Assembly: GCA_964035545.1 (NCBI GenBank)
Contig: OZ037765.1
Coordinates: 21,398,495-21,462,494, forward strand
DNA from: Bugula neritina
Lineage: Eukaryota > Bryozoa > Gymnolaemata > Cheilostomatida > Bugulidae
Direction of reading: 5' to 3'
Length of the DNA stretch: 64,000 nucleotides
Of the stretch, positions 1 through 14,000 are shown piece after piece (position 1 is the first letter of the stretch; the number at the start of each line of letters is the position of its first letter). The notes beneath the pieces were generated by a model that saw only the letters and a list, made by a program, of their open reading frames with translations, did not search any database and was not told the DNA's origin. A program made the position numbers and the translations under genes.

Positions 1-3000
1 TTGTCTTTGCAGCACAGGTGCCCACAGGTTGCCTTGTTATGACATTTATGGCCACAAGTTGAGCCTGGTGCATCTATTTTTAAGCCATCAAATTATAAAA
101 TATACCATATACACGTATGTATATAATATATATACATATATACATATACATATATGCATGTGTGTGCGTACTTGTGTGTGCTGGAGTAATTTCATATTTG
201 TAAATTTTGCATAAAATTTTCTGTGAAAAGATTAAATTTACCAAACTATTATGTATCAGATGTGCCAAATATAAATATCTACTTACCAGAAAAAGAGTCA
301 GCAGAATAAAATGGAGTTTCTTGGGGTGTCGGCATTGAGGGTATCGATGACCGATAAGCTGCTTGTTCTTGAAGTTCTAGCTGTTGCCTATATTCCTGGT
401 AGGACTTCCCTGCATACTTGGGGGTGAAGGTGCTACATATATCTAGTCCCACCCATGACAGGCTGAGTAAGCACACAGCCAGTTCATCTCCTTTTCCAGC
501 TCTGTGTATTGTAGTAGTCTTAGACCAAACACCAGCCTTAACAAGCGTAGAGTCACTACAAATATGAATGCTTAAAGATTTCAGCTTGACTTACTAAGAC
601 AAAACTTCACACACTATAACATGTGGTATGGAACAGGTGAATTGAAAAAATACTAAAATTCATCACAAATCTTTGTACAAATTTCAACACAATTCAATAT
701 TTCTAATACATTTTTTCATGAACATAAACAACCTAATTACATAATGCATTGTATAATATTATGTATATATTGAATTTAGAGCAGAAGCTCATTTAAGTTA
801 TGACAGTTTAATGCAATATAAATTATATAACGCTGCATTTATTATATTGTAGTTGCAACTTGCAATCATTACCCTTTAATTTCTAATCATAACAATAATT
901 ATTAGGAACATATTTAGCAGCACAGTTATTGCTTCCAGTATTATCGGCTCATTCCTAGAGTCAAGTTGCAGTATATTATCAAGCATATATTATATATGCA
1001 ACCACAGCAAGTTTGACATCAGTGTCATAAATCTTACATTGTCAGACCCACTTTAAAAAGATAATGAACATTTCATTGAGAATAACAATTGACATCTGTT
1101 TACTCAAAGGTTAAAGGATTGTTTTTTTATAAAATAATCCTATACCATGTGTATGTATTTTATTATATATATACACAATACTAATTATTGGTGGAATTTG
1201 CATAACCCTTTTTGAAGACAAAGTTTTTCTTGCTGTAATTTAAACCTTTATATCTTAGAATATTCTTGAATTCTTACTACAGTCTGACATTGAGAGCAAC
1301 ATGATTGTCAGCATCATAAATAAGCAAAACAATGCAATGATGTTTGGCCACTGATTTCGTTGCTACTTCTTCAGCATTTGCCAACCTCAAGGCAACAGTT
1401 ACAACAGCATCTCTTGCAGTTAATTGGTCCATCTGCAAAGTAAGGATGCAGTTCACAATATATACAAATTACATCAGCACTTTTAGCTGCACATATTGGT
1501 TATATTATAGCAAAAACTTGACATCTGTCATAAAAAGATGTCTTAAAATAACAGAAAAAAGATGATTATATATGCGTTTCAGGGGCTATAAGGCTTTTAT
1601 ACAAAAATACACCAAAATTTCAAATCTAACTATATAAATTGGAAAATAGGTCATATATAATATATGTATGCATTGTGATACAGGAATACACTTTCTGAGC
1701 AATGCCTTCAATACAGTGCAGATGGCCAAGAAGCTACACAAACTATAGGAGGTGTATATAATATGCCTATCTTTATTTTTAAGCTAAAATAAATGCACAA
1801 AGTTTAATAATGCAGTTATAACTTTTGCATCTAGTCACTTGAAGAACTTGCACTAAAATGCACAGATGATGTTAAACATTATAAAAGTATGTTCTATTAA
1901 AAGAAATTGTTGCAAAACAAGGTCTATATCTTACACAAATGCAATACTAAATGTATTCATATATAAAACATTTATTATAAACCATCACGAAGTCTGTATA
2001 CAAGTCTGTATACAGGCTAATGCATAAATTTCTTTATCTTATTATGTGTTTTCAGCACGATCTTGCTTTGACCTTTTTAATAGTTAAATTTTGTCTCTCA
2101 ACTACCTTATTTTGTAATTAGCAAAATATAATGGAGTGACTGAAAAAAAACTTATATAGAAGCAGCAACTAATTAAATGACAGACATTGGTTAAAGTTGA
2201 AGAGTTTGCTCTAGATTTTTGGAAGCAGCAGTGATCTAGTGGTTAGAAGTGAAAAAACCTTTCCCATCAGGAATAGTAACTATAAACCCCACTAGTTTTA
2301 TAGATAATCTTTCTCAAACTTATTATCTACACTCACTTGCTGATCAATACTCATTTCATACTTGGGAAGTTGTTTTATCATGTCAATGACACCATTTCCA
2401 AATGGAGGATGCCTGCTACAGATCTACAACACACAAGAAGTTAGAGTATACAACCACAGCTTACAAGGAAAACCTAAATATACAAAAATAGACTAGCAAA
2501 CTAGCATAGAACGCTTGATCACTAAGTTATAATATTGATATCAAAGGATTATTGATAAGTTGATTTATAAAAACAATCACTTTACTCTTATTTACATACT
2601 GGAGTCAACAAAATGTAACCTCATAGCAGAGGAACTACTTTAGGAAGAGTAAAGAACTCCTCACCAGTTCAATATTTCGGGGATTTAAACTTATCAGCTT
2701 GCTGAAAGTCTGAATTCCTGCATTAGTGAAGCAGGTAGCAGTCTTTACACCAATACCAGGCAACTGTTTGGTGATGAATCCAGAATTCTCCCACAGGTGA
2801 GACAATATACATTTGTTGAGTAGCACAGCATTATACAAGCAGTTTGCCTTTTGACTGTTCATATAAAGTTCCACCAAACCTAATCATATAATATAAGATT
2901 TTAATACTGGTTGTCAGCAGAATAAAAATTTGGTTTCACTAAATGGAATTACAAAGCAAAGCAACAAATCCTTATATTTTTTGTATTTGTAGCTATTCCA

Positions 3001-6000
3001 CCCTTGTGTACAAAGGAGTATAATTTGGTAAATCAAAAATCAAAATCAATTAATCCTCACATTTGGTTATCCTAGAGGCAGTTCTAAACACTTTTGCTGT
3101 ATCTTGACTAATGGAAAACTCAGATAGAGGTAAGCAGCCCAACTCAATCTGTATGAGACTACAAAAGTTGAACACAATGTATTATACGGCCTCAACTTTC
3201 ATTTATCATAGTTATTATATTAACAGTAACAATTGATGGTGTCATCCTGCTACTTGCCTACAAACTTTCATAGCAGACGTTTTTATCTTCCCTTTCATAG
3301 GATATCGAATGCAGGCACTGCTTTTACTATTGTTTAATTCATTCAGTACTTTTTTCTCCGAAACTCTAAGTTGTATGTCAGAAAATTCTTGGCAGTTAGC
3401 TAAAAAGTTGATCTGCAACAAAAATTCAGTATGGATTGATTTAAAAAAAACAGGTTTACAGTTGCCATCTCTGAGAGAACCCCTCATGGAATTGGCATTT
3501 TAAGCGGGCTAAGGGCCTGTTCTTTATTGTGGCAAAAGAGTGATTATGACTGAGTACCCTTGCTAACATTACCCATGGTCTTACGTAAGATTCAAATAAC
3601 TGACTTTGTAGTGTTTACTAAGTCAGCGCTCTAACCCTTAGACCACCTACTGTTATGAATTGATTTACTATGAATTAGATATATACTATGCATTTTAAAC
3701 AACTCTGAAAACATTAACCCTACACACAAGAGTAATAGGTATATATAACACCTTTTACATGTAATTTTTCATGGTGGAAACAAAATAACTTTATAATTAC
3801 TATTGCTGTGATTGTAATAATAGAAGATTGTTCAGTAAGATGAAAGCGACTAAACAAAGACTATACATACCAGCTGTTCCTGTGTTTCTTCACCAGTCAT
3901 TTGATCAATCTTACACATGGTGTCATATGATATGCAGTATCTAGCCATCAGTTTACCTGACTCTATAACATTCACCAATACTCACCATGCAGCTACATAA
4001 CAATTTATCAGATTCATTTTGGAAAACAAATAAAATGATGCACCAGCTATACTGCATGAAGTCATGCCTTGTACAAATAATAGATATATTCTACTTTTTC
4101 CGAAACTAGATGGTAATCCAATAACTCATTATACTATAACTAGTTACTAAAAGCCAAAATTTATTTAGACTTTGGCCTTATAGGATTTAAACTCGTGTTT
4201 TGGCAACTCAGTTATAATACAGATTTATAGATTTAAAAAATGCTGTCAACCTGGCTGGCTAGATGTTGAAACAATTATAAGTATAACATTTTGATATTTT
4301 AGTAGTTTTTTAAGAATTGTGACAAAACCAAAAAATGCAGGCATGCAAATTGCATCTTTTAGGCATTGCTTGATATTATCACAACACAGACCTGTAGAAG
4401 TAATACTACAGTCACTGTTATTATCAGAAGTGATCATTTTGATACTCTCTAAGAGTTCAAGCTGGCGAACACACAGTTGCTGAAGGTAGGCTTCTATAGA
4501 GCTGCGCGTCTGGTGTCCTTTCAGCCCTTCAAAACGTTGAGCAAAAACTCATTATTGATTGAATCATGAGTTTTGAGGTCCAATTACAAATACACCACTA
4601 TAATCTAATCAGCAAATGAAAAATATTAGTATAATAACATAATTGTATTTGCAAAACACAATTTTTTACAAAATATATATTAATTTGTAATTTGTAATAA
4701 CTTTTATAATATTTTTGTTTTTATGCAGTCTTGTAAGTTGTGCCTCGTATAGCCAGTTGCAATATATTACTTATTATATAACTGCATTATATTTCGCTCA
4801 AAATTAAGTCCTTTGCTCAATTACTGAACAATGTAGTTTTACTTACCATAAAATGCTGGGTTTTTCATAATCCTGACATACAAAAATGTCGCTTTCAGCC
4901 AATGTAAAGCTACGGAAATCTTTGGTATAGTACTCAACACTATTTCTGCATTGAGATGCTCAATTAAATTCTTGTGTAAACTACATGAAAGTACAAACAA
5001 AATTATGAAAACATAATTACTAAACATTAGTAATTGTAAATAGTTTAAAAATTTAGATTGTTTTGGCGGTCAGCAATTTATTTATATTACATAATTTCTA
5101 TGAGGTCTTTCTTTTAAACTAAGTCACAAAACTCACACCTGCTTTCTATAATCTGTTTTCCTCCAACTAAGTTTTGATACTTCTGCTGCTGAGATGACTT
5201 AGTCATGATGACAGCTGTAGCTGACGTATCAAACTGAGGTCTTCCAGCACGGCCAATCATCTGTAGAATCTCAGACTCAGTGTACTCTTCAAACCCATGG
5301 CTAGTGTAGTGCTGGGTTGACTTGATAACCACTAGATGAGCTGGCAGATTGACACCCATAGCAAGGGTGCTTGTAGAGACTGATAAGAAAACAAACTAAA
5401 GTCACAATTCAACTAATAAAATAAAGTCCAAAACAATTTGTATAAAAAGTAACTTTAAAGCCTTAAAAATTGGTTTACATTTGAACCATTATTTAATTAT
5501 TGATGTAAAGAAGGAGGAGGAGGAGGGTCAGTTTCAACAACAAAAAATTCAGCATATATATTATCTCCAGAACAAGTCATGATAACATTATAGGTTTTAC
5601 CAATGCAATGCAATAAACATATTTAAACATAAAACTATCTTCTTAAAAATTAAATGTTAAGACTGCATGCTTGGCCTACATTCTGAACTATATATTGAAA
5701 ATAAAACTTGAGACTTGAGAGCATTACCTACCTAAAACTTTAAGATCACCTCTAAGAAATAACTCTTCTACTGTTCTACGGTCTTCATGATCAAGACCAG
5801 CATTGTGGAAACCTACTCCTTTCACCAGACAATCTACAAACTCATTCATATATTATGATGACCTGTTTTAAAATTTAAATTTAAACACCTAAAAGTTAAC
5901 TATTATATAAGAATCCACTTCAAGGAACTCTTCCTCAATGTATATAATTTTTATTTTCAAATCCCTTTTCAAATTGTGACCAACAGTTGATGTAAAACAC

Positions 6001-7199
6001 ACAGGTAATTAAATTGTAAAATGTGATGCATGCAGGTTTTTATGGTCACTTTATATTAAATAACAACAAAACACTACTGAATCTAAAAAGACTTTATTCA
6101 AATTTGTTGAGCTAGATAATACAAACCTTTTAGTGCTGTGTCCTTGACTTTCATGGCAGCAGTTTGCAAGAAATGAGTATTTTCATGTGTCAGAGAAAAT
6201 ATAAATTCTTTGCTTAACATTAGTGCAGATTGCTGAGCTCCTTTTCTTGTAGAAACAAACTACAACATTAGCTATAAATATTTCACTATAGCAACAGTTG
6301 AAATACTGAAGACGCTCTATACTACACTTTAAAGGCAAGCAATATACGACTAGTATCTGTACAGAAAAGGCTTGCATTCTAGATTTATAAAAAAAAGACT
6401 CTGCAATTTGGAAATTTTGTTTGGCTAATGAGTTGCTAAAAACAAACAGGGTGCAATAATTTCTATTGTTTAGTGTATTGATTTGTTTTACTTACTATCA
6501 GTGAAGGTCTATTATTTGAATGTCTTCTCAATATTTCTGGCAGCTTGTAATTGAGTGACATGTCAAATTTGAATTCGTTGCTTCCAGAATAAAAGTTATA
6601 CCCATAAACATGTCGAGTAAGTTTTACTGGCCTGTAATTTTCTCCCATCCTAAAAAAATAGATATGTGCAAATCAAAAATCAGTAAGCAAAACACATTAT
6701 AATTATATGATACATAACTTAATACATGTTATATATGTTATTGCTATTTGAACTTCTAAACAGTGTGTATGTCAAAATATCAATACTCTTAACTTCAAAT
6801 GCTGTGCTATGCTAAATTTATGTGCAAGAAATAATAATCTATAAGAATTTAAATTTTATCTTTGGGTCTTTGATTAGTATACAGACATCTTACAGTGAAT
6901 AATATGTTAATCAATAAATCAGTTAGCATGCCAAAAAGTAAGGGTCAGCGGTTACAGCTAAGTTATTCGTTGTTAATTTGTAACATATAAAATTTGAAAC
7001 GGGTTTTAGATACAAAAAAGATATTGTTGATTAATGACCAATACTAACAAAAATATTGGTAATTATTGTAATATTATCAAAATTTTGCTTTTTAACAAGT
7101 AACTTTACATATTAGCGTATAGAGACCAAAATAGTAGAAAGTACTAACACTTAAAATTAAATACATGTATTAATTTGGGCAAAAGCATTCTTTATGCAT

Positions 7200-7287
<88 letters not shown>

Positions 7288-10200
7288 GGCAATTTAGTTA
7301 TATCTGTTCATCTATACTCTATAGTTATACTATAACTTTTTATTACAATTTTGACCAACTAGAATTACTAGATGCTAATTACAGCCAGTTTTATGAAATT
7401 AGCTCAACAGGTTCCCTCACATGAAAACTTTCTATCTTACACATTTTCTTGCTGTTTGAAATTAAAGTATCAAAACTGTCTAGCAGCTCCAGCAAATACT
7501 TTTGACAAAGATTTGAAGGCAATATATTTTACTCACATAAAGGATGCAGCTGGTTGATTCTTTGATCCTAGCCACTCAGCTACCTAATTAGCAGAGAAAA
7601 TTAGCATTATATGGGCATAAGCATATATATTAGTCACAGTGATATAGCAGACACAATAGTTTTCATGTAATATGTATAATATTCACAATTCATAAATAAA
7701 TGTTATAAATAATTCAAAAATAAATTCCAATTTTTAAAATAAATGAATGTATTTTACAATGAACATTAAAGATATAATATGAGTACTATATTTCTCCAAT
7801 ATATCATCTACTAATAGCAATATCAAAATTACCACGATCGATACAAATAAAGTGCACTTTCTGAGTTTCTTGAAATGGAGTGCATATGTTTCCATGCCTA
7901 GTGCTCAAAAATGCTTTATGTTTTACTACCTCAATTTGCTATCATTGACCAACTATTTGGATAGTAACTAGAAAAGCAGCTTAACGTACATCATGAAAGT
8001 TACCCATAGTAGCAGAAACCGCAATGATTCGTAAAAATGCAGCTTTATTTTGATGTAGTTGGTTAATAACAAGTTTCATTCTGCTAATGACTGCTTCAAC
8101 AGTGGCACCACGTGTCTCGTCATTTAACAAATGTATTTCATCTATCATGAACAGTCTGATTTGAGTAATGAATGATTTGTTATCTTTCCATCTTCTTGTC
8201 ATGCTGTCCCACTTTTCCTAAAACATATTTTGCAAAAATACACATCTGACATCTGTTACTAGGTTTGGTTGATCAAGTGCCAGTTTTGGGTTAATTTGGT
8301 AAAATGGCTTAAAGCCCATTGAGAAATTTTTAAACAGGGGTATATTTTCAAAGTTTAAGCTTTAATACTAAAATTTTGGAACATTAGAGTAAACTAATTT
8401 AAAAACAACCAGAAGAATTTAAAGGTCAACTTGCATTTCTAAACTTCACAGTTATTCACAGCAAAACATGCTTAATTGCAACATCATGCTGGCATATATT
8501 ACAAACTAGCTAAAAATATATCAGATGCATTAAGCATTTTATATTATTAGTATTATACGTACAAGTTGCTTATATGCACTGATTAAACACATGCAACTAA
8601 ATTTAAATATAGATAAAAATTTGAATAAAGCTACAAAAACAAAATTGAAGCATTTGCTAATAACAATTGAAACATTATAGTTATTGAGTATGACTTATGT
8701 TTTATTACTGGTGTTGTTAGAATAAGAGTTGCCTTCTTCATTGAATGAAAATCATCAGAGTCAGAGTCACCAGTCAATTCCTTACAAATAATACCGTGAC
8801 TTTCAAACTTGGCTGACCAGTCCTGAAACCTCTCGCTGCACAAAGCCTTTACAGGAGCCACTATGAAAACAGTGGTATAGAGAAATAAGTAGTGCATGAT
8901 CTATCAACTATTTGAGTTAAATGCCACACAGCCAAGGCAATTAAAATGGTTTTCAAGTAAAAAAAACTCAGCAAAATATTTGTGAGAGCCTGATGTAAAA
9001 ATATTATGAAGAGTTGGTAAACTCTTTTTATTAAAATTATGCTGATAAGGCTGATAGCTATGGCATAATGAACAATGAACACATCACTTTAAGCTGCAAT
9101 GTGAACAGGTCATAATAGCTTCTGTGTCAAGCAGAAGCAAGAGTGTCTCAATTCCTCTGCTAATGTTATCATGGAATTTTCTTATAAGGTATTAACTGTT
9201 AGCCTAACATAAGATGTAAAGCTAAACTAGCACTTTTACATCTGCTTAACCATGACTATACCGTTTCAGGGTTGTAACAGAAAATATACCATAAAGATTG
9301 TGTTTGAAACTTACTATAAATTATTTTAACATCTTCAAGTAAAGTCTGAGATTGTTGACAATTCATAAGCAACCTAATGACTGCCATCTCAAACAAAACA
9401 GTCTTTCCAGAACCAGTGGGGGCACATAAAACCACTGGGTCATCAGTAGACATTGCCTGAAATAAATGGAAATATGTGTTTTAGTGATGATTTCCTCCAT
9501 AATAGTTAAGAAACAGTAAAAACTAATTTTTTAAGCCTAGGACTTACAGATAATTATTGTGGAATAAGTCATTGAGTCCTGTAACAGTCTAGTTGACATA
9601 GAAAATGGAGCATAAATTTTTTTTATGAACTTTAAAAATTTTCTAAACATAGATTTAAAAGATAGGGAAAATTAAAAATTTTCTTATTACTAGAAATCAT
9701 TTTATCTATAAGTTAAAAAAATAAGCAATAAAAACTTATTGATAAACTTCTATTTTTGAAATACACAATGATATGACTTGCATTATTAAAAGTAGAGCTT
9801 TACCTAAATCGGTGAACAATAATCAAATCTAGTTTTATAAATCTCAAATATGGACAAAACAGCAGTTTAAGACCTAACTACTAGGGATTAATATCATTTG
9901 TTGGTTTACTCATAAGTATTTTTCACCCTTCATTCTCAATTTTATGTAATAAAAGTTACCATACAGGGAGAAGCCTAATTGATCTAATCACCTTATATGT
10001 CAAATATAAATAGAAACAGTTTTACTATTCAGGGCTGTTATAGGCAATTATAACTGAACTTACCATCTTCAACACTTTTGACTGAACAATGTTGAAAAAG
10101 GGGAAGTTGAAAATGCCTTGATAAGCTTCAGCTATAAAGATTAGCTTAGGAAAGTTAATCAAAGCAGCACAGTATTTAATCATAAACTAACCAATAAAAT

Positions 10201-11062
10201 TAATAAACTAGCAGTTAAAAGAGTTATTGTAAAAAAGGATACGAAGTTGACTAACAGGATACAAAGTTACATCATAGCCGTCAGGATCTGCCAAAAATAC
10301 AACAAATTTTAGTTTCTAAGAGATAGAAAAATAAATAACCAGTAATATGTATATAAAGCATTTACCAGTCTGATTTAAAATTGTTGCAAAGATTGCAGGA
10401 CACTACTTTTAGTATTACTAAAATTTATCACATATGATGTTAGCACATGGACAACATTAAATAACCTCAACAATACCATACTAAAAGCAGTTATTTCAAG
10501 GGTATACCTTTTACAACAAGAGATTGGCTTGTATTTGAGCTGTGGACTACTTCATGCTGTTCAATAGAGGGTTTACTTGAGGCAAGATTTTGAGAGGTTG
10601 TTGGGAAGAAGTTAGTTATTCTAGACTGGTGTAAAAGATTACTTTGGCGGGACAGTTTCTGGTGATACAGTGACGTTTCTGCATATAGCTGTTGTGATTG
10701 GCTAAAATTATACATAACCAAAACTAAGATAAAATTAAAAAGTTGCGCCTCAGTTTTTTTTACAAATTATGAATGTAAGCCAATATTTATTTATTTTAAA
10801 GCAAGACAGAATACACTTTTAGCCTTAACACAATAGCTTTATGTTCAAAAGCTATTGTGTACAGTGAAAATGATCATATCATGCAAGTCTTACAAAAGAA
10901 AGAAACTAAAAACAATTTAGTGCCTTACCAACCATATATAACTTGGTAAATAATAAAACTGAGATGTAATTGTAATAAATGTATTATTAAATTATAAATC
11001 AAATCATGTAAAAATTACCTGAATAATGATTGGGAACTAAAATTTGAACCAACACCTTCCAT
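1..11062 (-). CDS. HFM1: HFM1/MER3-like ATP-dependent DNA helicase (22 exons visible, 3' end outside window)
   Basis: Meiotic Ski2-like DNA helicase; in its family (yeast Mer3, human HFM1) it promotes crossover formation. Exons in transcript order: 11062-11019, 10701-10508, 10287-10243, 10131-10064, 9456-9315, 8870-8709, 8217-7990, 7583-7537, 6649-6496, 6259-6127, 5833-5732, 5379-5139, 4980-4847, 4526-4392, 3962-3871, 3412-3258, 3158-3061, 2879-2665, 2423-2337, 1432-1278, 555-287, 64-1. All phases join, giving about 988 residues against about 1,435 in human. Visible motifs: Walker A APTGSGKT (exon 5), APVKALC and KELTGD, DEIH box, SAT, GVNLPAHLVV, QMIGRAGRPQFD, then the Sec63-type region and a Cys/His zinc-finger segment (CGHKCHNKATCGHLCC) at the window edge. 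The ATG at 11062 has an in-frame stop upstream, but an acceptor-like site at 11101 could add more N-terminal sequence. The N-terminus is shorter than in vertebrates. Confidence 0.93.
2222..2295 (+). mobile_element. Possible tRNA-like SINE remnant
   Basis: Contains GATCTAGTGGTTAGAAG, resembling a tRNA A-box region, in an HFM1 intron. No clear B box is visible, so this is weak. Confidence 0.25.
3159..3257 (-). other. GC-AG intron in HFM1
   Basis: The upstream exon ends TGTAG and the intron begins GCAAGT, the usual strong context for a GC donor. Only this junction joins both exons in phase and gives MKVCSLIQIELGC, which matches human MKVNCLIQAQLGC in length. The nearby GT dinucleotides break the frame. 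Confidence 0.75.
3500..3655 (-). mobile_element. tRNA-derived SINE-like sequence in HFM1 intron
   Basis: On the minus strand this reads TGGTCTAAGGGTTAGAGCG followed by CTGACTT, a good tRNA A-box region, then TTTGAATC about 40 nt later in the B-box position. A non-tRNA tail containing AATAAAG follows. It cannot fold as an intact tRNA, so a decayed tRNA-derived SINE is the best reading. Element ends are not defined. Confidence 0.5.
7205..7284. repeat. (TA)n microsatellite
   Basis: About 80 bp of uninterrupted TA in the HFM1 intron between exons 7583-7537 and 6649-6496. Confidence 0.97.
10132..10242 (-). other. Probable U12-type GT-AG intron in HFM1
   Basis: Read on the minus strand, the intron starts GTATCCTTTT, an exact match to the U12 5' splice-site consensus (RTATCCTTT). 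About 14 nt before the 3' end is TTTCCTAAG, an imperfect match to the U12 branch-point consensus. The flanking exons (10287-10243 and 10131-10064) join in phase to give QLPEAYQGIFNFPFFN, which aligns with the HFM1 region just before the Walker A motif. The donor match is strong; the branch point is only moderate. Confidence 0.7.
10828..10860. repeat. Perfect 13-bp inverted repeat (hairpin), HFM1 intron 1
   Basis: ACACAATAGCTTT and its exact reverse complement are separated by 7 bases. It could be the remnant of a small foldback element or a transcript hairpin; no function can be assigned. Confidence 0.7.
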
Positions 11063-14000
11063 TATACCAAGTTTTCGTCGACAGTCTTTGAATAAATCAG
11101 CTCAATACAGAAGCAGATTTTCTAAAATCAAAAAATAAAACTATGATTTAAAAACACTTTTTGACAGTGAAGAATTGCAGATTAGCATAGGCACAAAGAA
11201 CATGCTGTATAAACAATGTCTTATCATAATAATTCAACAACTAGAGTGATAGTTTTCAGTATCAGTATCTAAAATTCTATAATTATAATTTAAAAGCAAT
11301 ATTTATAATTTTAATATTTAAATGTTCAACAGAAAAACTAGTAATTACCGCTAAATAACTAACAGTAACACTGATAGTTGAGACTGTGACTCGAACTTAA
11401 TTTCATTCTCAATAATTTATTTACTTTACCTTTACTTTTAGTTACTACAAGTTGCATTTACTTTTAGTTGCAGTCATTACTGTTGCAACTATTATACATG
11501 ACATAACTTAAATATGCTATATAATGACATTTAAAAAAAAATTGCAATTAATACTACAATTTCATTTGTCTACTATGATTGTGTGCCTGAAAAAAATCAC
11601 AGAGCTTCAGAGATGGCCATAGTGCGGCTCTTTTACTTTGTCGTCTGCTACAGGAATTGCTTTTGTAACGTGACTATCACATGACTAAATACAGCAATCG
11701 CAATGTGGTCTTTGAAGTTGCCTACCAATGTAAGAAAAATGATAATTAAGATGTGTAATGTAAAAAAAGAGTTGTCTTTCTATGCATACGAGTTAATTTA
11801 TAGCTTGAGAATTATAATATATTGCCACTAGTTTTAAAAAATATTTGTAATAATCATCAAAATAGCAACATAGCGGTACTAAAATTACAGTTTGGGCTAT
11901 ATGACTAATGATAGTCGAACTCTGAATTTAATCGAGAGCCTAGCAGAATTAGTGAGATGTTCATAACACAGATACAAAGACCGAGCGTTTATCTATTGTT
12001 TCTTAATTAAAATTTGAACTCCAACTGTCACTTAGAGACTTTCAAATGTTTTTGTAACTGTGAGACATTCTAATCGGCTCTGAAATTCAAAGCTTACTAT
12101 AACTATAAGTATAATTTCGATTTTGTTATCAATATAAAGAGTTGCGATTTTAAATTGAAATTGAACTCAAATGAACAGTTCGAACAAGTTGAAGGTTAAC
12201 AAATACAGTCATCATCACTATAACTATAAGTATAAAATTAATTTCAATTCAGTAAGTATAGCTCTAGCTTTTTAATTTTAACTGATCTCGTAATTTGTAT
12301 TGCATCAATTTATCAAATTCAATAAATTGAAATTCATTTCATCTTTCAGACTCAGTATGAGTATTACTATTACTATTAGTATTACTATTAGTATTACTAT
12401 TAGTATTACTATTAGTTACTAACTTGAGTTGAATAAAAAAAATTCAACTTGACATTCGCGGTGCTAAAAAGCTTATTATTGTGAAGAGTAAATATTAACA
12501 TCAATTTCAATTTATATTAATATTTTGACTTGCTCACAACTTCAAATTTTTAATTAGCTTTTTAAATAATTTTAAGTAAAGGTACCAAGGACATCTGGAC
12601 TAGTCAAACTCAAAGTGAATCCTAGTCTGGGTCTGGTAAGTATTACTTTTAAATTTAATTTAAAGTCATGCCTTAAGTTTTAACTTTTATTTTTAGCATA
12701 TTGATGTTATAATTATAGTTATTGCAGTGACTGTTTCAGTGTTAGTCTTTTACATTGCAATTGTGGCTAACAACCACAATACGAAGGCTGGGTAAATATA
12801 AAAAAATAACTTTATAAACTTTAAGTTCATGGCATAACCTTGAACTTATACTTATTTTAGTAGTATTACTACAACTAGCACTAGTAGTAGTACTATAATA
12901 ATATGCGTTTTGGTTAGCATTATTTAACTTATATTTAATGGCATAATTACAAGATTAATATCACTCTAGCATCTGATTCAATAGTAGTTAGTAATAGTAT
13001 TAGTATTATAATTATAATAGCAGAGCTGAGCTGTAGTCACAGCAAGTCAAGTCAGATGCAATAGCTAGCCAAGTCAGTCATAGTCTAGACCCTAGACAAA
13101 ACAACTTTCCAAGTTTAAATATTCAATGAAATTGAATTGAGTTGACATAAATTCACACAGAATTCACTACATTGAGCAATTTTGTTATTTTTAAGGACTT
13201 GCAATATGAATATGTAAATGAAAATTATAAAGCCATGTAGTTGAGTAGGATGACTGAGTCGTAGAATTTCAAATATTCAAGTCAGCAAGTATTTGAGTCA
13301 GCATAGCTTGGTTCAGTTTTGCTAAATAACAGTAAATTGCCTATGTAATAGGTCCAAAAAATTATGAAATGAGCACTTATGTTTATGGTATAAAGTAAAT
13401 TTTAATTAGCAGCACATATATTTATTTATATACATATTATTTTGGCGTTAAATTTGTTGTCAAGTTTTATATTATTGCTATGAACATTATTAAGCTTTAT
13501 GTAAAAATGAAAGACACTTTGCAACATCATTTTAATGAACTTTTGTAATAAGCCTATCTTACCACACTGATGCTAATGTTTTTATGTTTACACTGTCTTC
13601 ACTGTTAAAAAAATATGTTTAGTGTTGATTGTTAATGTTATGGGGTTGAAAATGTTTTTGGTGATGAAAAACAATAAAACATTATAAAATATTCTAGAAT
13701 TGCTAGGCTCCACCATTAAAATCTTCAACACACTCATAAATGGAAATTTGTTAAAATGTGAATATGCTGAATGCTATGCACTTCAGCATAGCTCTTTATA
13801 ATATAATATAGAGATAGGGTGAAGACTCTAAATATTTTATTTATCAGGTGACATGTTGATGCTGCTTCATAAACTTGTAAGTGCCTAATGTATGTTGAGT
13901 GGTACTGTCTTATCAACCCACTAAAGATAAATTTAAATTACTTTCCAAAATTAAATGACTAACAGATAATTCCATAGCAATATATGGAGATCTAAGGAAA

